Origin: an uncultured bacterium
GTDB lineage: Bacteria; Planctomycetota; UBA8108; UBA1146
Reading direction: 5' to 3'
Length of the DNA: 46,970 bases
NCBI GenBank assembly: GCA_913056395.1
Contig: CAJXMG010000021.1
Span: 1 to 46,970, forward strand
The stretch's first letter is position 1; each line of letters opens with the position of its first letter. The notes beneath the pieces were generated by a model. The model was not told the origin of the DNA. It saw nothing but the letters and a program-made list of their open reading frames with translations, and did no database searches. Of this stretch, positions 1 through 8,363 are shown one piece after another. Both the position numbers and the translations under genes were made by a program.

Positions 1-298
1 CATTGATGTTGGGCCCCGCCGAATGGGAGATGCCCCACCAGGCCATCGCAAACTCGGGGTCGAGAAGGGTCGCCTGATAAAAGGACCGGATGGCGCCATT
101 GAAGTTGAAGGAGAGCATCAGGTTGTATCCCTGATCAAACCAGCGGCGTGCCTCTTCGGAATCGGTCACCACATCCCTGCGGAACTCTCCCAGAGATTCG
201 AGGATCATCGGCGGTGCGGGAAGATCTTTGGGCAGTTCGGCTTCCTCTGCGATCGTCGGCGGGCTCAAAAGAGTCAAAACGAGTACGGGCCAAATCAT
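1..298 (-). CDS. TPR-type exported protein, 5' part only (runs off left edge)
   Basis: An open frame reads from an ATG at 298 down to base 1 with no stop, so only about the first 99 residues are present. The N-terminus MIWPVLVLTLLSPPTIAEEA looks like a short signal peptide. It is followed by a region with RWFDQGYNLMLSFN, AIRSFYQATLLDPEFAMAWW and GISHSAGPNIN, the pattern of the first tetratricopeptide units of exported TPR proteins that place a DPxxAMAWWG turn between helices. Function beyond protein-protein scaffolding cannot be inferred. Upstream there is only a weak GGGA as ribosome site. The gene is divergent from the desaturase at 615. Confidence 0.75.
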   Translation of the reverse strand, partial: MIWPVLVLTLLSPPTIAEEAELPKDLPAPPMILESLGEFRRDVVTDSEEARRWFDQGYNLMLSFNFNGAIRSFYQATLLDPEFAMAWWGISHSAGPNIN

Positions 299-614
299 GA
301 GTGGTCCCTTTCGGTGGGATCTGCGGAACTATTTCACCTGAGGAGGACAAGTGAGGGAGAAGTGAGGAAGAGTAGAAACCCCCTGCCCAAAAATGTCGAG
401 AGGCAGATTCTGGACGACAAAAACCTGTTCTTTTGCGATTCCTTCAAAATCGGCTTCCTCCGAGATATCGCCAGAGGACCCTCTGTGGCCGAACTGCGTC
501 ATCCGGCCATCTTTCTTCCGTAATCGGTTTGACCCAGCCCCCCTTGATTCGGTGTAATCACCTCAGGAAAAAGATCCCACGGTCGACACCTACCCGAAGA
601 TTGGATGGTCGAAG
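299..614. other. Divergent intergenic region, no firm gene
   Basis: 316 bases between two divergently read genes, so it should hold promoters in both directions. I could not place a convincing -35/-10 pair. A 57-codon minus-strand frame (502 to 329, starting MTQFGHRGSS, ending CPPQVK) lies 30 nt upstream of the TPR gene. It has no recognisable motif and only a weak purine-rich stretch before its ATG, so it is left uncalled. Confidence 0.4.
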
Positions 615-1784
615 ATGCCCGATTCGACGAGCACCACAGAACCGACCCTCGTTCCCGATTCGAATGAGCCGGCCACCCGAGGCCCCATCATCTGGTCGAA
701 CGCCCTCTTCCTGAGCCTCAGCCCGATTCTCACGGCACTGTCGATTCCTGCTTACATCTATTTTAGCGGTCATCACTGGGCGCTGACGGCTACCGCCATC
801 ACGTTGTGGATCTTTGCGGGGATGGGGATCACCGTCGGTTACCACCGTCTCTTCGCCCACCGTTCCTACGATGCCCACCCGGTATGGAGATTCATCGCTC
901 TTGTCTCCGGTGCGGCCGCCCTGCAGAACAGTGCTCTGGTCTGGTCCGCTTCCCACCGCCGACACCACAAGCACACCGACCATCATGAAGACCCCTACGA
1001 TGCCACCAAGGGATTCTGGTGGTCACACATGCGCTGGATCTTTCACGAGAATGACAAGGTCCACGATTACAGCAACGCCCCCGATCTGGCGGCGGACAAG
1101 TTGGTGATGTGGCAGCACCGCAACTACTGGAGCATCGTCTTCACCTGCAATGTCCTGATCCCTCTGGCATTGGGATTCATGATCGATCGCCCTCTGGGCA
1201 TGCTGCTCTTTGCCGGACTTGCCCGGGTCGTCTTTACCCATCAGGCCACCTTCTGCATCAACAGCCTGTGTCACATGATCGGTAATCAGCCCTGGTCCAA
1301 AAAAGACACCTCCAAAGACTCTTGGATCTGTGCCCTGATCACCTTTGGTGAGGGCTACCACAACTTCCACCACACCTTCCCAGCGGATTACCGCAACGGC
1401 CTGAAGTGGTACCACTTCGACCCTTCCAAGTGGCTGATCTGGACTGGCAACCTTCTCGGTCTGACCAGCAATCTGAAGCGAACGGAAGCACCGGTGCGGT
1501 GGAGAAAGCGTCACGACCGACAGCTGGAGGTCTACCTCGACCGTCTTGCGGAGACGCTTCCGGAAGTCCATGGCGAATGGAAAGTCCGCGTCGAAAGTGC
1601 CAGCCAGAGGGTCGAGGAAACCCTGACCCAATGGGCAGAACAGCTGAGAGAATATCGACGCGCCGTGAAGAACGGGGAAGTCACCGAATCCCTGCGTCAG
1701 GCGGTCAGCGAAGCGCAGAAAGCATGGCATCACTCATGGAAAGAGTTCATGGCCCTGCGCAACACGATGCCCCTGCCCGCATGA
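615..1784 (+). CDS. Membrane fatty acid desaturase (delta-9 / acyl-CoA desaturase family)
   Basis: 389 aa. Introduces a double bond into a fatty acyl chain with a diiron centre at the inner membrane. The three His boxes of the family are all present: HRLFAH (H77, H82), SHRRHH (H114, H117, H118) and GYHNFHH (H249, H252, H253). Hydrophobic segments around residues 27-72 and 172-206 fit the usual paired membrane hairpins. Residues about 290-389 form an unusual charged, helix-prone tail rich in Glu, Arg and Gln that ordinary bacterial desaturases lack. The stop overlaps the start of the following DUF1080 lipoprotein (ATGA), so the two are probably translated from one message. An electron donor is not encoded nearby. 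Confidence 0.88.
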   Translation: MPDSTSTTEPTLVPDSNEPATRGPIIWSNALFLSLSPILTALSIPAYIYFSGHHWALTATAITLWIFAGMGITVGYHRLFAHRSYDAHPVWRFIALVSGAAALQNSALVWSASHRRHHKHTDHHEDPYDATKGFWWSHMRWIFHENDKVHDYSNAPDLAADKLVMWQHRNYWSIVFTCNVLIPLALGFMIDRPLGMLLFAGLARVVFTHQATFCINSLCHMIGNQPWSKKDTSKDSWICALITFGEGYHNFHHTFPADYRNGLKWYHFDPSKWLIWTGNLLGLTSNLKRTEAPVRWRKRHDRQLEVYLDRLAETLPEVHGEWKVRVESASQRVEETLTQWAEQLREYRRAVKNGEVTESLRQAVSEAQKAWHHSWKEFMALRNTMPLPA

Positions 1785-2482
1785 TCGGCCTGAAACAGGT
1801 TTGCACAGGGGCCCTGGCCCTCGTGGTGCTCATGAGTGGCTGTTCCGCTCTCGGCCTCCGAAATCAGGGAACCATTCCTCTCTTCAATGGTCAGGATCTC
1901 AGCGGCTGGCACACCGATATCCCCGCCGCCGATTCGGGAGATCCGGTCCCGGCTTCCTTCTCCGTTCAGGATGGTCTGCTCATCAGCCATGGCTCCCCCG
2001 GGGGACATCTGATCACTGATGCGGAGTACTCCAACTACACCCTGACCGTCGAATACCGCTGGGCGGGAGACCCTGGAAACTGCGGCATCCTCGTCCACGC
2101 CTCCACCCCAAGACGTCTCTACGGAATGTTCCCCCAATCCATCGAGTGCCAGATGTATCACGGCAACGCCGGTGACTTCTGGTGTATCGGTGAAGACATC
2201 ACCGTCGACAACATGGAGCAACGCCGAGGTCCCAAAGAACGCTGGGGAGTCGATGAAGGCAAGAGTCGCCGGGTTCTGAACATGACCGACGACTCAGAAA
2301 ACCCGGTCGGCGAATGGAACACGGTGGTCATCCGCTGCGAAGGCGACCGCATCACCGTCGACGTCAACGGTGATCGGGTCAATGAAGGTTACGACTGCAC
2401 TGCTGACGGTGGCAGAATCGCAGTGCAAGCAGAGGGCGCAAGGGTCGAGTTTCGACGCTTGGAACTGTCTCCTCTCGACTGA
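1781..2482 (+). CDS. DUF1080 (3-keto-disaccharide hydrolase-like) lipoprotein
   Basis: 233 aa from the ATG at 1781, which overlaps the desaturase stop. The same frame is open further upstream, but that part is antisense-like shadow inside the desaturase. A lipoprotein signal (LALVVLMSGC, lipobox LMSGC) is followed by the DUF1080 concanavalin-like fold signature: IPLFNGQDLSGWH near the N-terminus, a GNCGILVHAS core strand, GEWNTVVIRCEGDRITVDVNG, and a closing EFRRLELSPLD. Members of this family are outer-surface or periplasmic proteins, some cleaving 3-keto-glycosides. The substrate here is unknown. The overlap with a desaturase is not a pairing I recognise. Confidence 0.85.
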   Translation: MIGLKQVCTGALALVVLMSGCSALGLRNQGTIPLFNGQDLSGWHTDIPAADSGDPVPASFSVQDGLLISHGSPGGHLITDAEYSNYTLTVEYRWAGDPGNCGILVHASTPRRLYGMFPQSIECQMYHGNAGDFWCIGEDITVDNMEQRRGPKERWGVDEGKSRRVLNMTDDSENPVGEWNTVVIRCEGDRITVDVNGDRVNEGYDCTADGGRIAVQAEGARVEFRRLELSPLD

Positions 2483-2541
2483 GGAAGCAGGCTTCTGAAT
2501 AGCCGCCTATATCAATGCATTGTTTATCTTCAAATGCCTGA

Positions 2542-2571
2542 TTGACTCCTCATAAAGCTATGCAATACAAT
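2542..2571 (+). promoter_or_regulatory. Candidate sigma-70-type promoter for the P-domain lipoprotein
   Basis: TTGACT at 2542-2547 and TACAAT at 2566-2571, separated by 18 bases, in an AT-rich stretch ending 44 bases before the ATG at 2616. A 10-base palindrome CAATGCATTG lies just upstream at 2513-2522. Pattern match only; no transcript evidence. Confidence 0.45.
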
Positions 2572-2615
2572 GCAATTAGTAGGAAATCCCTCCTTTCGAT
2601 TGAAGGATAAAAATC

Positions 2616-3062
2616 ATGCCCGCAAAACTCCTTATTTTGTTTTTCCTGGTTATCTCCTTAGGTTGTGGAGACTCTGGTGGAGGCGGTGGTGGCCAAAACT
2701 CGAATATTCCAGGTTTGTTTTGCAATGGACAAAATATTCAAATAAATGACCTCGAGTGCAACTCGAATTCAATAACCGTTTCAGGAATGGAACCAATCAG
2801 TTCATTTACGATTGAAGTTAATGGTTCGCACACTTGGGTCGAAGATCTAGAAATTTATCTTATGAATAACCTCGGCGAGGAGGAGATTGTCTTCGACGGG
2901 GCCTTTGAGCCTGGTATCGACTTCAATGGCTTCATCGCCACTTTTACATTGGTTCAACCCATTGATCCAAATGGAACATGGACCTTAGACGTTTGTGATA
3001 TTTTTTTGGAAGATGAAGGGTTTGTCGACGACTGGTGCCTGTTCTTTGACCTCGCCCCATGA
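2616..3062 (+). CDS. Small P-domain-like lipoprotein
   Basis: 148 aa. A signal ending LVISLGC with Cys17 and a Ser/Gly linker (GDSGGGGGG) marks it as a lipoprotein. The rest resembles the beta-sandwich of proprotein-convertase P-domains: WVEDLEIYLMNNLG, then PIDPNGTWTLDVCD, then GFVDDWCLFF, matching the usual GTWTLxVxD ... G.L..W.L.F end of that fold. No catalytic domain is attached. AAGGA lies about 9 bases before the ATG. The gene is clearly richer in A and T than its neighbours and is followed by a broken copy of its own 3' end, both hinting at later arrival or local duplication. Confidence 0.72.
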   Translation: MPAKLLILFFLVISLGCGDSGGGGGGQNSNIPGLFCNGQNIQINDLECNSNSITVSGMEPISSFTIEVNGSHTWVEDLEIYLMNNLGEEEIVFDGAFEPGIDFNGFIATFTLVQPIDPNGTWTLDVCDIFLEDEGFVDDWCLFFDLAP

Positions 3063-3155
3063 GTTCAGCACACATTCGTATTTTCTACCATTGCACAGCA
3101 TGATAAAGAGGAAAAACGCTGTTCAGGCCAGCTGACGCAACAAGAATCGTGGACA

Positions 3156-3281
3156 GGCTTCACTGTCACACTTGAGGCGCTCTAACCTGTTGATCCTAAT
3201 GGTACATGGACCTTAGAGGTCTGTGATAATTTTGATTTCGATGAAGGAGTCGTCGACACCTGATGCCTGTCCTTTAATTAG
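3156..3281 (+). pseudogene. Decayed duplicate of the P-domain lipoprotein C-terminus
   Basis: Read in frame from 3156 this stretch gives GFTVTLEAL-stop-PVDPNGTWTLEVCDNF, then DFDEGVVDT-stop-CLSFN-stop. It aligns along its length with residues of the intact gene upstream (GFIATFTLVQPIDPNGTWTL, DVCDIFLEDEGFVDDWCLFF). The in-frame TAA at 3183-3185 stands where the intact copy has CAA (Gln). The TGA at 3261-3263 stands where it has TGG (Trp). Both are single transitions. No 5' half of the gene remains in the 90 bases between the intact stop and this remnant. Confidence 0.8.
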
Positions 3282-3291
3282 TCTTATATAT

Positions 3292-3328
3292 CACTCCACC
3301 GCAATCCTGCGGTGGAGTGTTTTTTATT
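3292..3328 (+). terminator. Strong intrinsic terminator
   Basis: A perfect 12-bp stem (CACTCCACCGCA 3292-3303, TGCGGTGGAGTG 3308-3319) with a 4-base loop, followed by TTTTTTATT. It closes the P-domain gene and its remnant. The 132 bases from here to the next gene hold nothing I recognise. Confidence 0.92.
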
Positions 3329-3460
3329 CACACCATCTCAGCGAAATCCCATCAAAATCCACGCTCACTGAAGAGTGATGCGAATGGAGAATACTAGATA
3401 GATCTCCTATATTGGCTCAGCGATTCGGAGGTCTCTCTGATTTGGAGATCTCTCTCGGAT

Positions 3461-4486
3461 TTAGCTTCCGTGGTGGGGAACCAGGCGCTCGACGGGCAGA
3501 CCCGCCACTTCCCTGAGGACGGCGTCGACGTACTTCTCGATCATCTTGCCGCGCCACTGGGGGGCGAAGTCGGTGTTGCCGAGGGGGTTTGCGCCATCTC
3601 CCTTGCGGGCGAGGGCTGCGGCTTCGGCGATGGTTTCTGCGGTCAGCGGTTTGCCGATGAGATGATCGATGCTTTCGCTGCAGCGCACCGGAGTGCTGCC
3701 CACAGAACCGAGCCAGATCTCGATTCGATCGGTGGTCTCACCACTGCACCAGCCGGCCACGGCCACACTCAACACCCCGTAATCGATGGAACCGCGACGA
3801 CGCAGTTTCCACCAGCCGGTGCGTTCACCGGAAGGTGCCGGAATCCTCACCCGGGTGAGGATCTCGTCGGGACGCTTGGTCAGGTAATGCATGCCATCAT
3901 CGTTGAAGAGCTCGGCCAGAGGCACGATGCGCTCGCCCTCGGTGGAGTGCAGGGTGATCTCGGCTCCGAGAGCACACAGCATCGGCACCGAATCACCACT
4001 GGAAACCGCCCAGCAACGGGGGCTGCTCGGAGCGACCCAGCACACTTCTCCCTCTGCCTTCATGCAGTAGGAGATGCTGCGACGCCACTCTTCATTCTGG
4101 TTGTAGTAAGTGCAGCGGGTATCGAGGCACAGGTTGCCGCCGATGGTCCCGGTGTTGCGCAACACCGGACTGGAGATACTGGCGATGGCTTTCACCAGCG
4201 TCGGGTACTTCTCCTGCACCGTTTCATTGCGGGTGATCTGATCGAGGGTCGTCGTCGCACCGATGATCACGCCGCCTTCGTCGTCGACACAAATGCCACT
4301 CATCTCCGGGATGGACCGCAGGGAGACGATGGTCTTTGCTCCCTGGTGACGACGCTTCATGTTGGGCCACAGATCGGTGCCCCCAGCGACAACGCGGGTG
4401 TTGGCCGGATCCTCGGCAAGGATTCTTGCGGCATCAGCGGCGGTTTCAGGAGCATGGAACTGGAATGCGGGAAGCCTCAGCATCAC
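3461..4486 (-). CDS. hcrB: 4-hydroxybenzoyl-CoA reductase-like, FAD / [4Fe-4S] subunit
   Basis: 341 aa. FAD subunit of a xanthine-oxidase-family enzyme: VVAGGTDLWPN near residue 33 and TGTIGGNLC near 112 are the two FAD-binding loops. Right after the second loop is the insertion found in 4-hydroxybenzoyl-CoA reductase, carrying an extra low-potential [4Fe-4S] cluster. Cys125, Cys141, Cys149 and Cys158 are spaced 16, 8 and 9, as I recall for the Thauera aromatica enzyme, and the surrounding DTRCTYYNQ also matches. This loop is what separates HcrB from ordinary CoxM/XdhB subunits. The start overlaps the stop of the Mo subunit by 4 bases, so it is the last gene of the reductase operon. In the family, electrons enter through this subunit and drive reductive removal of the para-hydroxyl group. 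Confidence 0.85.
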   Translation of the reverse strand: MMLRLPAFQFHAPETAADAARILAEDPANTRVVAGGTDLWPNMKRRHQGAKTIVSLRSIPEMSGICVDDEGGVIIGATTTLDQITRNETVQEKYPTLVKAIASISSPVLRNTGTIGGNLCLDTRCTYYNQNEEWRRSISYCMKAEGEVCWVAPSSPRCWAVSSGDSVPMLCALGAEITLHSTEGERIVPLAELFNDDGMHYLTKRPDEILTRVRIPAPSGERTGWWKLRRRGSIDYGVLSVAVAGWCSGETTDRIEIWLGSVGSTPVRCSESIDHLIGKPLTAETIAEAAALARKGDGANPLGNTDFAPQWRGKMIEKYVDAVLREVAGLPVERLVPHHGS

Positions 4487-7017
4487 TCCCCTCCCTTCAC
4501 GGCGTCCTTGCGTTCGGTCATGGTGCCGGTGCCCTCGCGGACTCCAGCCTCCTCGATGTTGATCGCCTTGCCGTCACCGCCCTCTTCGGGGGTCGGCACA
4601 CGGAGGGGCGTTCCAAAGTCGACTTCAGGAAACTTCTTCGGACCGAAGCGGGCTTCCTTGCCCTTGTCGCGGGCCTCGATGGCCTGGCGGATCATGTGCG
4701 GTGCAATCGGCACCTGATCCACACGCACGCCGACCGCATCGAAGATGGAGTTGGCCACCGCCGGCATCATCGGCAACAGCGGTCCCTGCCCCACTTCCTT
4801 GGCCCCGAAGGGTCCATTGGGATCGGGGTCTTCAATGATGTAGGAGGTCACCCCCGGCATATCGGCGAAGGTCGGGCTCTTGTATTCGAGCATCGACGGG
4901 TGCTTGTGCACGAGAGCATTGGAGCGCTTCTTCGGCAGACGACGGTAGACCTGTTCTTCCATCATCGCCTCACCGAGGCCCATGTAGACACTGCCCTCGA
5001 TCTGGCCCATCACCATCGCCGGGTTGATGCACTGGCCCACATCGTGCGCCATCCACACATGCTCGACGCGGTAGACACCGGTTTCAGGGTCGACCCGTGT
5101 CTCGACGACGGCGGCACTGTAACTGTAGGCCGGCGAGGGACCGACACCGGCTCCGCGGTAGCGGCCCGGAGAGCGCGGCGGAATGTAACTGCCGGTGGTT
5201 CCGAGGGTGCCAAAACGGGACTCCGCCTCGATCACCGCTTCCTGCCAGGTCATGCCCACTTCCGGGTTTTCCCCGTGGAAGACACGCCCTTCCGCAAAGA
5301 CCAGTTCGTTGGCGGGAACCTCCAGTTTTTTGGCCGCACCCTTGGCGACCAGATCCCGCGCCCGCTCCGCGGCCTGCAGGGCGGCATTGCCCGCCATCAG
5401 CGTCACCCGGGATGAGTAACTGCCGAGGTCGACGGGAGTCAGATCCGTATCTGCGACGCAGAGTCGAATATCCTTGAGATCGATGCCGAGGACCTCTGCG
5501 GTGATCGCTGCGACCACCGAATCGGAACCCTGGCCGATCTCGGTTTCTCCACAGAAGAGAGCGACTCCGCCGGACCGATCCAGCTGCAGCTGCACCCCCG
5601 ACTGGGGCATGTGATTCCAATAGATGGGCAAGCCGGCACCACTGAGGTAGGAACCGCAGGCGAGACCCAGTCCGTGTCCTTCCGGCAGTTTTCCGTGGCG
5701 CTCTTTCCAGCCACTGCCCTCGACCACCGCTTCGATGCATTTGCCGAGTCCCATCGAACCGACCTTGAGCCAGTTCGAGGTCACACTGTCGGCGGGCACC
5801 AGCTGTTGCATGCGCATCTCCGCCGGATCGAGTCCCAGGCTGTGGGCGATCTTGTCGAGGTGCACTTCAAAGGCGAAGCGCGGCTGCGGAGTACCGTGTC
5901 CACGCTTGGGACCACAGGGCGCCTTGTTGGTGAAGGCACGGATACTGTCGAAGCGATACTTGGGAAGGTTGTAGGTCACCGTCTGCAGGGCACCCGTGTA
6001 GTAGGTGCTCGCCACTCCGTAACTGCCGTAGGCTCCACCGTCGAGGGCGGTCTGCAGGTGCTGGGATGTCAGGGTGCCATCCTTCTTGACCCCGGTGCGG
6101 ATCTTCATGAGCACCGGATGGCGTCCGCGGTGGCAGTAGAAGACCTCTTCGCGGGAGAGGCTGATCTTGACGGGGCGTCCCAGTTTCAGCGCCATCTTGG
6201 CGGCGCAGACTTCATGGTTGAACGGGTCACTCTTGCCGCCGAAACCACCGCCATTGGGACAGGCGATGACACGAATCCGCGAAGCGGGCAACTCAAGAAC
6301 CTTGGTCAGTGAGCGATGCAGGTAGTGCGGCGTCTGAGTGGAAGAGTAGACCGTGACCCGATCCACCTCTTCGGTCAGAGCCACCGTCGCATGCTGCTCC
6401 ATCGGCAGGTGCGTGTTGCCTTCGAAGTACATGACGTCCTCGAAGATTTCATCCGCTTCCTCAAAGCCGGCGTCGGTATCGCCGAACTGCATCGACAGTT
6501 TCTTGTGCAGGTTGCCTTCGTCGCCGTAGTCGTGAATCCGCGGTTCCGGAGTGGCGACCGCTTCCTCGACGGTGGCGATCGTCTCAAGAGATTCGTACTC
6601 GACTTTGACGGCGAGGGAAGCCTCGTAAGCCTGCTCTTCCGTGAGAGCGGCAACCGCCACTACCGGGTCACCGACGAAGCGCACCTTGTCGACACAGAGG
6701 GCGTGTTCGTCTTGACTCACCGGCAGGATTCCAAAGGGATTCGGCATCGATTCACCGGTGAGGAATCCGAGGACTCCGGGCATCTTCTCCGCTTCGGAGA
6801 GATCGATGTCGACGATGCGTGCGTGAGGAACCGTCGAACGCACCAGTTTCATGTGAACCATACGCGGGAAACTGAGGTCGTCGGCAAAGCGTGTCTGGCC
6901 CGTGACCTTGGCGCGGCCGTCGACGCGCCTGAACGGCTTGCCGACCAGGTTGAAATCACGTCCTGTCGGGGATTTGCGCTGATCCTGCTTTTTGGAGGGA
7001 TCCAGGGGCTCATGCAT
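4483..7017 (-). CDS. hcrA: 4-hydroxybenzoyl-CoA reductase-like, molybdopterin catalytic subunit
   Basis: 844 aa from the ATG at 7017, which overlaps the end of the 2Fe-2S subunit. The open frame reaches 7305, but that part is shadow of the upstream gene. Xanthine-oxidase-family large subunit: FRRVDGRAKVTGQTRFADD at the N-terminus, NGGGFGGKSD (256-262 glycine loop), EIGQGSDSVV in the middle, and WMAHDVGQCINPAMVMGQIE near the C-terminus. The active-site loop reads GAKEVGQGP: residue 744 is Gln (codon at 4786-4788) where the family normally has the catalytic Glu of the VGE motif. It is somewhat longer than typical HcrA. Assignment to 4-hydroxybenzoyl-CoA rests mostly on its partner HcrB. A related CoA-thioester or aromatic substrate is possible. 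Confidence 0.8.
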   Translation of the reverse strand: MHEPLDPSKKQDQRKSPTGRDFNLVGKPFRRVDGRAKVTGQTRFADDLSFPRMVHMKLVRSTVPHARIVDIDLSEAEKMPGVLGFLTGESMPNPFGILPVSQDEHALCVDKVRFVGDPVVAVAALTEEQAYEASLAVKVEYESLETIATVEEAVATPEPRIHDYGDEGNLHKKLSMQFGDTDAGFEEADEIFEDVMYFEGNTHLPMEQHATVALTEEVDRVTVYSSTQTPHYLHRSLTKVLELPASRIRVIACPNGGGFGGKSDPFNHEVCAAKMALKLGRPVKISLSREEVFYCHRGRHPVLMKIRTGVKKDGTLTSQHLQTALDGGAYGSYGVASTYYTGALQTVTYNLPKYRFDSIRAFTNKAPCGPKRGHGTPQPRFAFEVHLDKIAHSLGLDPAEMRMQQLVPADSVTSNWLKVGSMGLGKCIEAVVEGSGWKERHGKLPEGHGLGLACGSYLSGAGLPIYWNHMPQSGVQLQLDRSGGVALFCGETEIGQGSDSVVAAITAEVLGIDLKDIRLCVADTDLTPVDLGSYSSRVTLMAGNAALQAAERARDLVAKGAAKKLEVPANELVFAEGRVFHGENPEVGMTWQEAVIEAESRFGTLGTTGSYIPPRSPGRYRGAGVGPSPAYSYSAAVVETRVDPETGVYRVEHVWMAHDVGQCINPAMVMGQIEGSVYMGLGEAMMEEQVYRRLPKKRSNALVHKHPSMLEYKSPTFADMPGVTSYIIEDPDPNGPFGAKEVGQGPLLPMMPAVANSIFDAVGVRVDQVPIAPHMIRQAIEARDKGKEARFGPKKFPEVDFGTPLRVPTPEEGGDGKAINIEEAGVREGTGTMTERKDAVKGGE

Positions 7018-7585
7018 GGGAGTCCCCCTCTCCCGGCAAGGGGTCGCCGTAAATCGCCTCCTTGGGAGGAGTGTAATCGTTGTCCCCGCGCATTTTGGCG
7101 GCGGCCCACTCGATTCCCTCAAGGATCTTGTGGTAGCCGGTGCATCGACACAGGTTTCCTGCCAATGCCGAGACGATTTCATCGCGGGTCGGCTCCGGGT
7201 TCTCTTCCAGCAGAGCCTTGGCAGTGACGAGGATACCCGGGGTACAGTAACCACACTGGGCAGCCCCCAGATCTGCGAAAGCCTCTTGAAGAGGATGCAG
7301 GTCATTGCCGTCCATCATGCCTTCGACGGTGGTAATCTCCCGGCCTTCACACTCCGCAGCCAGTTCCAGACAACTGAGCACCGGCTGACCGTCGATGAGG
7401 ACCGTGCAGGTTCCGCACTCCCCCAATTCGCAGCCATGCTTGGTTCCGGTGAGATTCAGTTGTTCACGCAACACTTCCAGCAGGGAGTGATGGACAGAGA
7501 ATCCTGTCTGGTGAGGTTCGCCATTGACGTTGAGAAGACGGAACACCTGCTGGTGCTCACCCGCCTTTTGGTCCTGTGAATCCAC
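7010..7585 (-). CDS. hcrC: 4-hydroxybenzoyl-CoA reductase-like, [2Fe-2S] subunit
   Basis: 191 aa starting at a GTG (7583-7585) with GGAGG AGGGG just upstream. The alternative ATG at 7657 would overlap panD and adds unconserved residues. Two [2Fe-2S] clusters are visible: the plant-ferredoxin type with Cys52, Cys57, Cys60 and Cys72 (GCELGECGTC), and the helical type with Cys111, Cys114, Cys146 and Cys148 (CGYCTPG and CRCTGY). This is the standard small subunit of molybdenum hydroxylases, passing electrons between flavin and the Mo centre. It lies 49 nt after panD and overlaps the Mo-subunit start. Confidence 0.88.
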   Translation of the reverse strand: MDSQDQKAGEHQQVFRLLNVNGEPHQTGFSVHHSLLEVLREQLNLTGTKHGCELGECGTCTVLIDGQPVLSCLELAAECEGREITTVEGMMDGNDLHPLQEAFADLGAAQCGYCTPGILVTAKALLEENPEPTRDEIVSALAGNLCRCTGYHKILEGIEWAAAKMRGDNDYTPPKEAIYGDPLPGEGDSHA

Positions 7586-7634
7586 TTGCCCCCTCCTCCG
7601 GTTTTGGGCGGAGACCCTGTCGGGATCGGTTCGA

Positions 7635-8045
7635 TCAGCTCTGGAGATCTGCCTCACGCTGATACGGTTTGGATGGTCCTGGAATTTCTGCCTCTGAACC
7701 GGTGATCCGGTTCTCGGAATCGACCCTCACCACTCGGGATTTGTACTCCCGGGCTTCGGCGTCTTCCAATTCCACCCAACTGGCGATGATGACCAGATCC
7801 CCCGGCTCGTTTTGGTGAGCTGCGGCCCCATTGATACAAATGGTTCCGGAGCCCGCTTCACCGGGCAGGGCGTAGGTCACGATCCGGGTTCCCCGGGTGA
7901 TGTTCCATATGTGCACCTGCTGGCCGGGCAGAATGTCTGCAGCCTCCAGCAGATCGGTATCGATGGAGACACTGCCCTCGTAATCGAGGTCTGCCCCAGT
8001 CACCGTTGCACGGTGTATTTTTGAATGCAGAAGGGTTCGCCGCAT
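7635..8045 (-). CDS. panD: Aspartate 1-decarboxylase
   Basis: 136 aa. Pyruvoyl enzyme making beta-alanine from aspartate for pantothenate and Co[23 protein letters not shown] (Gly-Ser self-cleavage pair that yields the pyruvoyl group), [30 protein letters not shown] and GDLVIIASW follow the family almost residue by residue. Slightly longer than the usual 120-130 aa because of a polar C-terminal tail. It is the first gene of the minus-strand group that continues into the reductase subunits. A link to CoA-thioester catabolism is suggestive but unproven. It faces boxC across a 318-base gap. Confidence 0.95.
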   Translation of the reverse strand: MRRTLLHSKIHRATVTGADLDYEGSVSIDTDLLEAADILPGQQVHIWNITRGTRIVTYALPGEAGSGTICINGAAAHQNEPGDLVIIASWVELEDAEAREYKSRVVRVDSENRITGSEAEIPGPSKPYQREADLQS

Positions 8046-8363
8046 GGCGCGAATCCATCCTTTCCCGGCCAGAAAAACCTCCGGCCGACAGTCCTAAATC
8101 ATATCCCAAGGCTACCCATCGCCTCCAGCAAATCGTATCACCAGAACATGTCCAAGAATCCCGCCTCCGAGGCGACCGTAAAGGTTGCCACCCATGTCCC
8201 ATTCATGCAGGATGGGGGGTCTACGACCGGAAATCCGGATTCCGCCCAAACGGGAGGCGCCGGACAACAGACCACGCCCGATTCGTCCCTCCAAACTGGG
8301 GCGACCCCGGCGATGTCTCCGGGCAATGACCAAATGGACATGGACCAGGAAAGGGACCACGCC
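8046..8363. promoter_or_regulatory. Divergent panD / boxC control region
   Basis: 318 bases between the two diverging operons of the aromatic island, so it must carry promoters for both. GGAAAGGATGG just outside the panD ATG is its likely ribosome site, and AGGAAAGGGA sits about 7 bases before the boxC ATG. The boxC frame stays open across the whole gap, back to 8025 inside panD, but the encoded stretch is Gln/Thr/Gly-rich and unlike BoxC. I could not define a clear promoter or operator. Confidence 0.45.

Noticed and set aside
3470-5415. Plus-strand frames opposite hcrB and hcrA
   Set aside because: They are His/Arg-rich shadows of the FAD and Mo subunits, whose motifs are unmistakable on the minus strand.
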